DNA of 64,000 nucleotides from an uncultured Sutterella sp. (GTDB lineage: Bacteria; Pseudomonadota; Gammaproteobacteria; Burkholderiales; Burkholderiaceae_F). Location: positions 109,613 to 173,612 of the forward strand of contig UQYG01000005.1 of the NCBI GenBank assembly GCA_900545275.1. Direction: 5' to 3'. Shown in pieces: positions 53,453 through 62,033 of this stretch. The position numbers and the translations under genes are program-made. The notes below the pieces were generated by a model. The model was not told the origin of the DNA, did not search any database, and saw nothing but the letters and a program-made list of their open reading frames with translations. The stretch's first letter is position 1. Each line of letters begins with the position of its first letter.

Positions 53453-55224
53453 GAGGAAGCCTCCTCGAAAGAGAGACGGGGAAGGGGCGCACGGCCGATG
53501 AGAACGAGTCCGCGCTCGGGGGAGGCCGCGGTCTTTTCGTCCGCGGGGGCGAGGCGCCAGTCTCCCGCCGCCCACTGGAGAATTGCGTCGCGGACGGTGT
53601 TGTCCTCCGCGATGACGCGCACGACGCCCTTCACGCGCAGTACCTCGGGCGGGAGATCGGAGAGTCCCGACTCAAGCGCTTCGAGCGCGAGAGGCCGCTC
53701 AAGCGGAATCGTACGAGAGACGAAGTCCTGGGCGCCCGCGTCGAGCCGGCGCTGCGGTCGAACCGAAAAGCCTCGGAAGGAAGAGAAGAGTTCGCCTCCC
53801 GAGAGGGTCGGGTGGTTTTCCGGCAGACCCGCGTCGCTTCGGGCGAGAAAAAGCCGGTCGATTTCGCCGAAGGGAATGGAGCCGAAACGGGCAGTGAATA
53901 CCGCGGCGCCCGGGTTGAGGTGCGAAAGAGCGTGCGCGAGGCGCTCCGTTTCCGTTTTGCTCACGCGGTCCGCTTTAGTGAGGACGATGACGTCGGCCGC
54001 TTCGAATTGATCGCGTCGACAACCCGCTTCCGTCAGGTGCTCCGGATGCCGAGAGAGGTCGAGCGCGTCGGCGAGCGTGATGAGAAGGCCCGGCGTGATG
54101 GTTTCGTCGAGAAGTTGCAGTTGCGCCATCACGTAGGAGGGACTCGCGACGCCGGTCGTTTCGAGAATGAACTGTTCCGCGGGAGTCGACGCGAGAAGCC
54201 GAAGCAGTCCCGGGCGCAGACTGTCGGCGAGCGAGCAGCACACGCAGCCGTCGTCGAGCGATTCGACCTTCGTTTCGCCCGAGAGGACGAGACTGTCGAG
54301 ATCCATTTCTCCGAATTCGTTCTGTAGCACGCCCGTGAAGCGTTCGCGGCCGTGCAGGAAATTGAGCCACGAGGCGATGAAGGTGGTTTTGCCCGAGCCG
54401 AGGAAGCCTGAGACGACGTGCACGATCGGGCGCCTCTCCTCTCTTCTCGAGGGAAGGTGGCGAAGCGGTACGTTGGAGAGGGGACGCCCCGAGAGTTTCG
54501 CCGCCGCGGAACCGACGGCGAAGGTTTCGCGCACGGAAAATTCCGTACGGCCAGAATCGGGCTCGGCCTCACCTCGGACAATGCGGAGGGCGGGCGTTTT
54601 CTCCGACGTCCAGACGAGTCCTGAGGGGCCGTTGAGCACGCTGCGCGCGCTCTCGACAAGAAGGGCGAAACCCGGCTGAAGCATTCGCAGCGGTCGGTCC
54701 TTTGCGTAGACTTCGCCCGTTTCCGTACGGATTTCTTCGAACGCGCGGGCTTCGAGCGAAAGCGCAAGGGACTCGAGGTCAGACGCGACCGTGAGCGTGA
54801 GCAGACCGAAGGCAAAGTCCGAGAGCGCGTCGGCGTTCATCGAAAGGTCCCGCACCAGGTTTTCGTAGTCGGAACGGGCCACGGCCCGACGGACGTCGGG
54901 GGAGAAGTCCGTGCGGAGCGCCTCCTCTTCGTCGGGAAAGAAAAAGAAGGTGAAGAATCCTTCGAGTCCCGTTTCGGTCGGACGTTCGCCCTCAAAGAGG
55001 ACGCCGTAGACGCCTTGTGCGCCCGCCGTGCGGAAGGTCCAGGCGGGACCCTTAACGGCGCCCGGACGCACGCCTCGCCAGCCGAGCCGGCGCGCAAGCG
55101 GCCGGTCAAGGTGCACGCGCGCGACGAGGGACTGGAAGATCGTTGCGGTCTCGTCTCCTGCGAGCGGATTCAGGGGGCGCGGCAGGAGAGGGAAGAGCAG
55201 AGGAGAGGAAGACGTCCGGGGCAT
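53449..55224 (-). CDS. CobW/COG0523 G3E GTPase with a large N-terminal domain
   Basis: This 591-residue protein has a C-terminal CobW-type GTPase domain: Walker A GFLGSGKT (273-280), the metal-binding CVCC motif (327-330) and a TKAD guanine motif. The family inserts metals, mainly Zn or Co, into client proteins. The first 260 residues are an additional domain I do not recognise. The start at 55224 has AGGAG 11 nt upstream. Other open starts reach 55332 (TTG). Its place at the head of an exbB-exbD-tonB operon suggests a role in TonB-energised metal uptake; the metal is unknown. Confidence 0.82.
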   Translation of the reverse strand: MPRTSSSPLLFPLLPRPLNPLAGDETATIFQSLVARVHLDRPLARRLGWRGVRPGAVKGPAWTFRTAGAQGVYGVLFEGERPTETGLEGFFTFFFFPDEEEALRTDFSPDVRRAVARSDYENLVRDLSMNADALSDFAFGLLTLTVASDLESLALSLEARAFEEIRTETGEVYAKDRPLRMLQPGFALLVESARSVLNGPSGLVWTSEKTPALRIVRGEAEPDSGRTEFSVRETFAVGSAAAKLSGRPLSNVPLRHLPSRREERRPIVHVVSGFLGSGKTTFIASWLNFLHGRERFTGVLQNEFGEMDLDSLVLSGETKVESLDDGCVCCSLADSLRPGLLRLLASTPAEQFILETTGVASPSYVMAQLQLLDETITPGLLITLADALDLSRHPEHLTEAGCRRDQFEAADVIVLTKADRVSKTETERLAHALSHLNPGAAVFTARFGSIPFGEIDRLFLARSDAGLPENHPTLSGGELFSSFRGFSVRPQRRLDAGAQDFVSRTIPLERPLALEALESGLSDLPPEVLRVKGVVRVIAEDNTVRDAILQWAAGDWRLAPADEKTAASPERGLVLIGRAPLPRLSFEEASS

Positions 55225-55330
55225 GCGCGCGATACTCCTGGTGGCAAACGGATTCGGGCCGGCTTCGGGATGTCGAAGCGGCATGCGGAAAAAGGGGCTT
55301 TCGCATGACGCCTCAGGGGAGGCGGTCGGC

Positions 55331-55359
55331 AACGCCCGGGCGCGGAGCGTCCGGGCGTT
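55331..55359. repeat. Inverted repeat between the GTPase and MBL operons
   Basis: AACGCCCGG and CCGGGCGTT are perfect 9-bp arms separated by 11 nt, just after the end of the MBL gene. It lacks a T-run. It probably marks the 3' end of the MBL operon. Confidence 0.55.
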
Positions 55360-55369
55360 GAGGGTCAGG

Positions 55370-56524
55370 TTATGACGGGAAGGTCAGCGTATCGCCGTTG
55401 CCGAGATAATTCGTGGTCTTGGAGCGGAAGCGCGCCGTGCCTTTGACGACGGGGTAGCCCGCGTCGACGAACTTCTGGGCGGTGATGAGGCCCGTGCAGT
55501 GGTTGCATCCGACCTTCTGGAGATTCCACTTCTGCAGACCGATGACGAGGTCGTCGTACTTCGGATCCCAGTCGTCGAAGGGCGAAATGTGGAGCCCGCC
55601 GTAGAGACCGTAGAACTGATCCTTTTCGTAGGCGAGTTCCTTGTAGGCCGTGTCGGCGAAGAGAATGATCCCCTGGTGGCAGCAACCCGTGATGCTCACG
55701 AGTCCCACGTCCTTGACGTTGCAGTACATCGAGCATTCGCCAAAGACGCGGAAGATGATCGGGCATTCGAACTGGTAGAGCGCCACGCCGTCCTGCAACT
55801 TGTGAAGCCCCTTGTCAAGTTCCGTGATGGGCCCCTTGTGGCCGCAGACCTTGATGTAGTCCTTCCCTTCCGGATAGAAAGTGGACGGATGGTACATCGG
55901 GATGTTGGGAGCGTACTTCGTCACGACCGGGAACCCGAAGAAATGGTCCATGTGTTCGTGCGTGCTGATGAAGGCGGCGATTTCGCCGTTCTGCAGCATC
56001 TTGTCGATGCCTTCGCGCTTAAAGCACGTGTCCATCCACTGATAGTTCCAGCCGCAGTCAAAGAGATAGCGGGTTTTCTTGCCGTCCATCGCTTCGATTT
56101 CGACGAGGCAGGAGTAGCCGCCCGCGTTTTCGGGGTGAACGCACACTTCGCTTGCGGCCTTCCATGCGCCGTCCAGGTCGCCCTTTTCAAGGTAGGGACG
56201 GATGCGTTCGATCCCTTCCTTGTAGGTGCCTTTGCCCGCGCCCTTGCCGTTGCCGAACGGAGCCCAGTTGTAGGTGTACTGGTCGACGAGAAGCCCGCCC
56301 GCGGCGGTCACGTCTTCCATGAAGACGCCGTTGTCGAACCAGCTCGTTTCAGAAATGTTTACGATGCGAACCGACTTGCACACGCCGATGTCGGTCGTGC
56401 CGCGGGGCACCTCGGGCAATACGGCCTTGCGCATCGGTGAGTAGGAGTACACGCCCATGGCGCCGATCGTACCGATGCCCGTGCCGAGCGCTGCGCCCGA
56501 AAGCAGGAATTTGCGTCTGTCCAT
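55370..56524 (-). CDS. Tat-exported metallo-beta-lactamase-fold hydrolase
   Basis: This 384-residue protein has a twin-arginine signal (DRRKFLLSGAALG) and an MBL-fold core with the zinc motif THEHMDH (about 194-200), then GCCHQG and NHCTG. The last two resemble COG1237-type MBL proteins (the dihydropteroate-synthase-like hydrolase group). It should act in the periplasm, possibly membrane-attached. The gene is last in an operon with a polytopic membrane protein 15 nt upstream and a small twin-arginine protein. GGAGGAAAT precedes the ATG. The substrate is unknown; it is long for a simple MBL and carries many Cys residues. Confidence 0.82.
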   Translation of the reverse strand: MDRRKFLLSGAALGTGIGTIGAMGVYSYSPMRKAVLPEVPRGTTDIGVCKSVRIVNISETSWFDNGVFMEDVTAAGGLLVDQYTYNWAPFGNGKGAGKGTYKEGIERIRPYLEKGDLDGAWKAASEVCVHPENAGGYSCLVEIEAMDGKKTRYLFDCGWNYQWMDTCFKREGIDKMLQNGEIAAFISTHEHMDHFFGFPVVTKYAPNIPMYHPSTFYPEGKDYIKVCGHKGPITELDKGLHKLQDGVALYQFECPIIFRVFGECSMYCNVKDVGLVSITGCCHQGIILFADTAYKELAYEKDQFYGLYGGLHISPFDDWDPKYDDLVIGLQKWNLQKVGCNHCTGLITAQKFVDAGYPVVKGTARFRSKTTNYLGNGDTLTFPS

Positions 56525-56539
56525 AATTTCCTCCGGTTG

Positions 56540-57943
56540 TTATTCGACGAGCGTGAAGTTGGCGCTGAGAATCGGCAGCAGCCACACGAGGAGCATGTAA
56601 AAGAGGATGCCCGCAATGATGCCGACGACGAGGCCGACGCCCATTTCACCGCGCCACGTGTCTTCTTCGTCTCGCTTGGCGAGCGCGGCTTCCGTTTCTT
56701 CGACGGTGCGCATCGTGAGTTTCCAGCCCGGCCATCCGTCCATAAACCACCAGTTGATGAGCCAGATATTGATGAGCCAAATCATCGGAATCATCGGGAA
56801 CTGCTGCGGATGCGAGAAGCCCTTCTGCGTGCCGAGAACGAAGTGCGCATATTTGTAGTAGAGGCAGTAGACGAGGGCGGTGCCGAGGATGACGATCGTC
56901 GTGCGGATCAGGATGTTGACGGGCTTGGAGAAGCGGTGCGGCCAGTTTCCGCAGTAGAACTGCAGGAAGAGGGCCGGGACGAGGCAGAAGATCGCCGTTT
57001 CACCGACGTGCAGCCAACGCCAGTCGGGGGCCGCGTCGCGGCGGTGACCTCGGATCGCTTCGCCCCAGGTAAGTTCCTGCATGAACCAGAAGAAGAAGCA
57101 AAGCGAAACGGAAATCACGATGATCCCGAAGAAGAGCGCCGTGCGGCGCAGCCACGGGGTCTTGATCATGGCGAAGGGATAGCGCTCCCAAATGCCTTCC
57201 ATGAACCACACCACCACCGTGCAGCACATGATCCAGGCGACGTGGAAGTTCGCGGACACGGTCTGGGCGAATTCTTCCCAGTAGGGCGGCGTGATGGCCG
57301 TGAAGTACTGCCAGGGGTAGTAGAGAATGCCCATGTGGTTGTGCATCGTCATGAGGTAAATGACGAGCGACAGGGCGAAGGTGCCCATCCAGATCGAAAG
57401 GCCCTTGTAGGGTTGTTCGAGTTGTTGCCAGGGCGCGCCTTCGAGCGCCACGACCCAGGCGGGACTGATCCACGAGGCGATGACGGCGAACATCATGCAG
57501 GCCTGCGCGGCGTATTCCGTCGCGTAGAACTCGGTGAGCCCCGGCAGCTTCACGAGCTGATCGGGGTTGAAGTAGGCGAAGGCCGTGTTGCCGAGGACGG
57601 ATTCAAAGAACCCGTGAATGATGAGAATCAGGAAGGCGACGGAAAGGAAGGAGAGCACGACGCCCTTCTGCAGGGGATGAGCGTGCTCGAGCCAGTGGCG
57701 TTTGAAAGGCCAGAAGTCGAAGGTGTAGGCCATCCAGATGAGGATGATCAGCCACCAACGGCAATAGTTGTAGCCGACGTACGGGGTGTAGAAGCGCATG
57801 ATGCCCCGGGGATCCTGGAAGATCCACCAGGTGACGCCGAAGATGGCGAGCGTGAAGACCAGATTCGCGAGCGCGGATACCGGCGCGCTCCATCTCAGAA
57901 CCAACTGTCGTTGTTCCAGGAAGGGAAGTTGTTGGCCGGACAT
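56540..57943 (-). CDS. Polytopic His/Trp-rich membrane protein of unknown function
   Basis: I do not recognise this 467-residue protein. It has about 10-11 membrane helices and is unusually rich in Trp, Tyr, Phe and His near the membrane faces: HAHP, IIHG, MHNHMG, a loop GHRRDAAPDWRWLHVG, NWPHRF and FSHPQQF. Clustered His residues could bind metal or haem. No ABC, MFS or NrfD-type signature is evident to me. It begins with a strong AAGGAGAG and lies between a small twin-arginine protein gene and a Tat-exported MBL hydrolase, so the three probably form one membrane system. Confidence 0.7.
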   Translation of the reverse strand: MSGQQLPFLEQRQLVLRWSAPVSALANLVFTLAIFGVTWWIFQDPRGIMRFYTPYVGYNYCRWWLIILIWMAYTFDFWPFKRHWLEHAHPLQKGVVLSFLSVAFLILIIHGFFESVLGNTAFAYFNPDQLVKLPGLTEFYATEYAAQACMMFAVIASWISPAWVVALEGAPWQQLEQPYKGLSIWMGTFALSLVIYLMTMHNHMGILYYPWQYFTAITPPYWEEFAQTVSANFHVAWIMCCTVVVWFMEGIWERYPFAMIKTPWLRRTALFFGIIVISVSLCFFFWFMQELTWGEAIRGHRRDAAPDWRWLHVGETAIFCLVPALFLQFYCGNWPHRFSKPVNILIRTTIVILGTALVYCLYYKYAHFVLGTQKGFSHPQQFPMIPMIWLINIWLINWWFMDGWPGWKLTMRTVEETEAALAKRDEEDTWRGEMGVGLVVGIIAGILFYMLLVWLLPILSANFTLVE

Positions 57944-58024
57944 AAGGATCTCTCCTTTTCGGGTTGGATGACATCCGGTAGAAGGTCTGTTCGAAGGAAA
58001 GCGTCGAAGTCGACGAAACGGTCG

Positions 58025-58255
58025 TTACGTCGGCTTTTCGGCCTGAAGAGCGCGCTTGACGATTTTTTCGAGTTCTTCTGCGGACAACCGGTCGGGGTCG
58101 TAACCTAGGCGAGAAGCCTCCAGACGGAGGAGCGCCGGAGAGAAGTCGGGCGGCAGGGCGTCGGCATAGGACGAGGGTGACTCCCGAGGTGCGCGGGCTG
58201 TCGGTTCCAACCAGCGGCCGCGAAGAAAATCCCGTCTGTTGCAGCGCGTCGTCAC
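58025..58255 (-). CDS. Small twin-arginine-motif protein
   Basis: This 76-residue protein starts MTTRCNRRDFLRGRW, similar to the N-terminus of Tat substrates and of NapF-like proteins, but lacks a hydrophobic stretch and Fe-S cysteines. The rest is a helical segment (PALLRLEASRLGYDPDRL, then EELEKIVKRAL). GTG at 58255 is chosen because GGAGG lies 5 nt upstream; an ATG at 58276 would place that sequence inside the gene. It opens the operon with the membrane protein and MBL hydrolase. It might be a chaperone or small subunit of that system. Confidence 0.65.
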   Translation of the reverse strand: MTTRCNRRDFLRGRWLEPTARAPRESPSSYADALPPDFSPALLRLEASRLGYDPDRLSAEELEKIVKRALQAEKPT

Positions 58256-58739
58256 ACGACCTCCTTTCGGTTCCATTCCGACTTGTCTGTAAGCGTATCA
58301 ACCGTAAAGTAACAAAATGAATGCGTGTTTACACCGAGTTTAAATGGACCGAAAAGCATGTGTTTCAATCTGCAAGATTGAGAACGCTGATTCAAATTGT
58401 CAGACAGGCTTTCCTGTGTCGGAACACGAGAAGGAAAGATTGTGAGAGTCGGGAAAGTCCTGATCAATGGCGATATCCGGTCGTTTTGCCTTTGAGGAAC
58501 AGCGTCGTCGGAAAAGGGAGGCTTCGGGCTTGGCTCGCCGTCCTTCACGGTGTTCGCAAAGAGGATCCGTTTTCCGGAACAGGACGGAATTTTTCGGCTC
58601 TTTTTTCATCCTGGCGGCGACGGTGTTTTAGTGAAAAACGGGAAACTGCGTTGCGGAAAACGGAAGAGGGTTCTCGTTACTCTGGCTGGTTCGAACCGAG
58701 CGGAAGATGCTACTTTTCCAAAGAGCAAAGCGTTCTCCG

Positions 58740-58772
58740 CGAAGACGTCGGTTGGATCCCGTCTTCGTTTTT
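58740..58772 (+). terminator. Orphan terminator 1
   Basis: CGAAGACG/CGTCTTCG with a 12-nt loop is followed by TTTTT. No plus-strand gene lies upstream within 400 nt. Confidence 0.85.
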
Positions 58773-58784
58773 GCTAAGGGTTTC

Positions 58785-58816
58785 GGGTTGATCGAAGGCG
58801 GTCAACCCGTTTTTTT
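58785..58816 (+). terminator. Orphan terminator 2
   Basis: GGGTTGA/TCAACCC with a 10-nt loop is followed by G and seven T residues, 12 nt after the first terminator. Confidence 0.85.
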
Positions 58817-58902
58817 CGCGCCGCGGCACGTAAAAAAGGGTCAAAACGCGGGCGTCGGACGCTTTTCGGCGGCGAAGTTCTGTACAATGTTTCGTCTTTG
58901 GC

Positions 58903-58979
58903 GGGCCTGTAGCCAAGTTGGTTAAGGCACCGGACTCATAATCTGGCGATCCTGGGTTCAAGTCCCAGCGGGCCCACCA
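58903..58979 (+). tRNA. tRNA with CAU anticodon (Met or Ile2)
   Basis: This 77-nt cloverleaf has an acceptor stem GGGCCTG/CGGGCCC and encoded ACCA. The D arm reads AGCCAAGTTGGTTAAGGC, the anticodon stem CCGGA/TCTGG holds loop CTCATAA, and the T arm reads TGGGTTCAAGTCCCA. A CAU anticodon fits elongator Met or the lysidine-modified Ile2 tRNA; the G1-C72 pair excludes initiator Met. I cannot settle Met versus Ile by eye. Confidence 0.92.
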
Positions 58980-59020
58980 CGCCTCCTTTCTCTTCGTCCT
59001 TCGGACACTCATTCCCGCAG

Positions 59021-60433
59021 ATGCCGTCTTTTTCCGATTTTCATCTTGATCCGCGTCTTCTTTCGGCCATTGAACGCATGGGCTACCAAACGCCCACGCC
59101 GATTCAGGAAAAGGCCATCCCCGTCGTGCTCGCAGGGCGCGACGTGATGGGGGCGGCGCAGACGGGGACCGGGAAGACCGCGGGTTTCGGACTGCCGCTT
59201 CTCGCGCGCATTCTTCCGAAGGCCAACACTTCGATGTCTCCCGCGCGCCACCCGGTGCGCGCCCTCATTTTGACGCCGACGCGCGAACTTGCCGTTCAGG
59301 TTTCGGAAAACCTCGAGGCTTACGCCAAAGAGACGCCGCTTCGCGTGGGGGTTGTCTACGGAGGGGTGGACATCCGTCCGCAGGCCGACATGCTGCGCCG
59401 CGGGCTTGAAGTCCTTACGGCGACGCCGGGGCGCCTCTTGGACCACATCGAACAGAAGTCCGTGCAGCTCTCGCAGGTGGAGGTGATCGTCCTCGACGAA
59501 GCCGACCGCATGCTCGACATGGGCTTTCTCCCGGACATATCGCGCATCCTGAAGCTTCTTCCTTCGAACCGTCAGAGCCTCATGTTCTCGGCCACCTTCT
59601 CGCCCGAGATCAAAAAGCTCGCGACGAACTTTCTCAAGCCCGATCCCGTGCTCGTCGAAGTCGCCCGCGATAATCAGACGGCCGAGACCGTTATGCAGGA
59701 GGTCTACCGCGTGGGAAGCCGCGTGAAGGCGGACGCCCTCGTGCAGCTCCTCAAGACGAAGGGCCCGGGCGCCTCGGCCATGCAACAGGTGATCGTCTTC
59801 GTCAACAAGAAGGAGACCTGCCGTCGTCTTGCGCGCATGTTGAAGAACTACGGCGTGGAAGCAGACGCGATTCACGGCGACAAGACGCAGGACGAACGTC
59901 AGGCGGCTCTCTCCGCCTTCCGTGACGGCACGGTCCACGTGCTCGTCGCCACCGACGTCGCCGCCCGCGGGCTCGACATCAAGGAACTCCCCTTCGTCAT
60001 CAACTTCGACGTCCCGGGCAATCCCGAAGACTACGTGCACCGCATCGGCCGCACGGGCCGCGCCGGCCTCAAGGGCCTCGCGATGATGATCACGACCGAG
60101 GACGACGTCAAGGCCGTGGAGGCGATCGAAAAGTTCACGAACCAGAAGTTCAAGGTCATCGACATGTCGCCGCAGCGTCCGCGCCGAAGCGACCGCTTCG
60201 AGCGCCGCCGCGGGGGCGACGATCGCATCGATACGCCCGAAGATGAAAAAGCCGCTCGCGAACTCGCTCGCTCCTACGTGCCGCCCGCACAGCGCTTTTA
60301 CGATCCGATTTTCTCGCATCCCTACTTTCCGTCGCGCAAGAGCCGCAAGACGGACGACGTCCTTACGCCCTTCCGTCCGCAGGCGCGCCGCACGCGTCCC
60401 GTGGCGGTGCTTCTCGGGGGGGCGGGAAAATAA
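59021..60433 (+). CDS. DEAD-box RNA helicase, RhlE type
   Basis: This 470-residue ATP-dependent RNA helicase has the Q motif (YQTPTPIQ), motif I AQTGTGKT, Ia PTRELAVQV, II DEADRMLDMGF, III SAT, V ATDVAARGLDI and VI HRIGRTGRAG. The C-terminal tail is basic and Arg-rich, as in RhlE helicases that act on ribosomes and degradosomes. The ATG follows a weak ribosome binding site, 41 nt after the tRNA. Confidence 0.9.
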   Translation: MPSFSDFHLDPRLLSAIERMGYQTPTPIQEKAIPVVLAGRDVMGAAQTGTGKTAGFGLPLLARILPKANTSMSPARHPVRALILTPTRELAVQVSENLEAYAKETPLRVGVVYGGVDIRPQADMLRRGLEVLTATPGRLLDHIEQKSVQLSQVEVIVLDEADRMLDMGFLPDISRILKLLPSNRQSLMFSATFSPEIKKLATNFLKPDPVLVEVARDNQTAETVMQEVYRVGSRVKADALVQLLKTKGPGASAMQQVIVFVNKKETCRRLARMLKNYGVEADAIHGDKTQDERQAALSAFRDGTVHVLVATDVAARGLDIKELPFVINFDVPGNPEDYVHRIGRTGRAGLKGLAMMITTEDDVKAVEAIEKFTNQKFKVIDMSPQRPRRSDRFERRRGGDDRIDTPEDEKAARELARSYVPPAQRFYDPIFSHPYFPSRKSRKTDDVLTPFRPQARRTRPVAVLLGGAGK

Positions 60434-60733
60434 GCTGTTTTCCTTATGGCACGGAACTTCCTGCCGTGCTATCTTTCTCAGACATGCATTCCGAGTTGAA
60501 GCGTATGCTTCACGCCAACCTGCCCGACCCGGGCAAGGTGGTTTCGGTCCGACGATCGAATGTGGCCCGACGACAAGGTCGGGCAAAGATACGGGCGACG
60601 GCTCTCGCGGTGCATGCACGGCGGGAGTTTTTTGTTGCCGTCAAAAAGGAAAATCAGAAGTCAACGGTGGATTTGTTCCGGATTGCCGCACCGAGGAAAA
60701 GGTCCTGAAGACGGCTAAAGAGGAGAAGCAAAG
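60434..60733 (+). other. Spacer between helicase and AbrB-like gene
   Basis: In this 300-nt gap I see no gene. A hairpin GGCACGG/CCGTGCT (60448-60469) may end the helicase transcript. A longer-range inverted repeat TGCCCGACC (60521-60529) / GGTCGGGCA (60577-60585) and a T-run near 60630 follow. Confidence 0.5.
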
Positions 60734-60964
60734 ATGGCAAATCGCCTCACGATCAAGGGTCAGGTTACGATTCCGAAGGACGTTCGGGAGTTTTTGGGCT
60801 TGCAGGCCGGCGCTTCGCGCGTGGAATTCACGATCGACGAGGATGGAAGCGTCCGCGTCGTAAAGGCGGCCGATGCGCCGCGTCCGATTCGCCGCGCGCC
60901 CGTGCAACGCCATCAAACCTCGCTCGCAAGCCGCCTTGCGGCCGAGGGTTGCTTTTCCGCTTGA
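60734..60964 (+). CDS. AbrB/MazE-like DNA-binding protein
   Basis: This 76-residue protein starts with a swapped-hairpin AbrB domain: MANRLTIKGQVTIPKDVREFLGL. The tail is Arg-rich. Such proteins are antitoxins or small regulators. No toxin gene is adjacent on either side, so it is either a solitary regulator or an antitoxin that lost its partner. AGAGGAGAAG precedes the ATG. Confidence 0.8.
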   Translation: MANRLTIKGQVTIPKDVREFLGLQAGASRVEFTIDEDGSVRVVKAADAPRPIRRAPVQRHQTSLASRLAAEGCFSA

Positions 60965-61041
60965 GCCTGCGTTTTTGAAAACTTAACGCTGGCTTCAAGG
61001 GTGCTCCGTATAGTGGTTGAATCCACCCGGAGGAGGCCGCC

Positions 61042-61926
61042 ATGTCTTTTTTTGCTCTGCTGCTCGTACTTACCGCTGCGTGCTGTCACGCGACGTGGAA
61101 CTATCACTTGAAAAAAGCGAACTGCGGCAGAGCGATCTGGTGGCTCGTCTACCTGCTTACCTCCGTCATTACGATTCCGCTCCTTCTCCTGTGGGATCCG
61201 CAGGCGCTCACGCGCATCACGCCCACGGGGTGGTTCGTGATCCTCATTTCCGCTCCGATCCACGTCGTCTATGCGCTCGTTCTGCAGATCGGCTACAAGA
61301 AGTCCGACTATTCGATCGTCTATCCGACGGCACGCGGAGCGGGTCCCCTCATCACGGTGCTATCGGCGGTCGTCATCTTGGGCGACGCGCCGAGCCTTAC
61401 GGGCTGGTGCGGGATCTTCGCCATTCTGGCGGGCGTCGTCCTCCTTACTCTCCGTACCGACAAGGGCGCGGACCTGTCGCGCGTACACACGGGGATCTTC
61501 TGGGGGCTTCTTACGGGCGTGTGCATCGCGGGCTATTCCTTCTGCGACGCCTGGGCCGTGCAGCGCGACACGGGGCTCACCCCCGCGAGCTTTTACTTTC
61601 CCTCGATCGTCGTGCGGGCGATCGTGATGACTCCCTTCATGCTCGCCATGAAGGACTGGCGCGAACAGGTGCGAAGCATTTGGCGAAATCCCGTGAGCCG
61701 CCGCGCCCTCTGGGTCGTGACGGTGGGGTCTCCGGGCGGCTACATCCTCGTTCTCTGCGCCATGACGATGGCGCCCCTCGCCTACGTTGCGCCGACCCGC
61801 GAAGTGGGAATGATGGTGGGCGTGATCGTGGGCGCGATTCTCCTCAAGGAACATCTGAGCTTGACGAAGCTCTCGGGGCTTGTCTCCATGGTGGCGGGCG
61901 TTCTCCTCATCGCCTTTGCACACTGA
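61042..61926 (+). CDS. EamA-family DMT transporter
   Basis: This 294-residue membrane protein has ten predicted helices in two EamA repeats, ending in SLTKLSGLVSMVAGVLLIAF. Drug/metabolite transporters of this kind export amino acids, nucleosides or other metabolites; no substrate can be assigned. CGGAGGAGG precedes the ATG. A short motif YPTARGAGPL lies in the fourth helix, as in related carriers. Confidence 0.85.
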   Translation: MSFFALLLVLTAACCHATWNYHLKKANCGRAIWWLVYLLTSVITIPLLLLWDPQALTRITPTGWFVILISAPIHVVYALVLQIGYKKSDYSIVYPTARGAGPLITVLSAVVILGDAPSLTGWCGIFAILAGVVLLTLRTDKGADLSRVHTGIFWGLLTGVCIAGYSFCDAWAVQRDTGLTPASFYFPSIVVRAIVMTPFMLAMKDWREQVRSIWRNPVSRRALWVVTVGSPGGYILVLCAMTMAPLAYVAPTREVGMMVGVIVGAILLKEHLSLTKLSGLVSMVAGVLLIAFAH

Positions 61927-62033
61927 ATTTCTCTTCCATGAACCGCCTTTTCGCCGCAAGTCTGCAAGAGGCGAAGGAACTTGGGCGTCTGTGCTAGATT
62001 AGGGACCTTTCCCATCGTACGTACCGAATCATC

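Larger units (their letters stand above)
58277..58902. other. Intergenic region with two orphan terminators
   Basis: The 626-nt region is less GC-rich than its surroundings. I see no convincing gene. Near 58280-58330 it should hold the promoter of the minus-strand MBL operon. Two good plus-strand terminators (58740-58772 and 58785-58816) have no plus-strand coding gene upstream, so an RNA gene is probably transcribed between about 58320 and 58770. A TACAAT at 58883-58888 may be the -10 box of the following tRNA. Confidence 0.6.

Noticed and set aside
58096..58112. A third CCTAGG-containing sequence resembling the 26-bp element
   Set aside because: It lies inside the small twin-arginine protein gene and matches only the CCTAGG core, not the rest of the element.
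58321..58791. 156-codon plus-strand open frame before the tRNA
   Set aside because: It has no ribosome binding site, a Ser/Arg/Cys-rich composition and no conserved pattern, and it ends inside the terminator zone. A non-coding RNA is a better explanation for the terminators.
60466..60708. 80-codon open frame between the helicase and AbrB-like genes
   Set aside because: It starts with GTG without a ribosome binding site and overlaps a hairpin. The composition is unlike the flanking genes.
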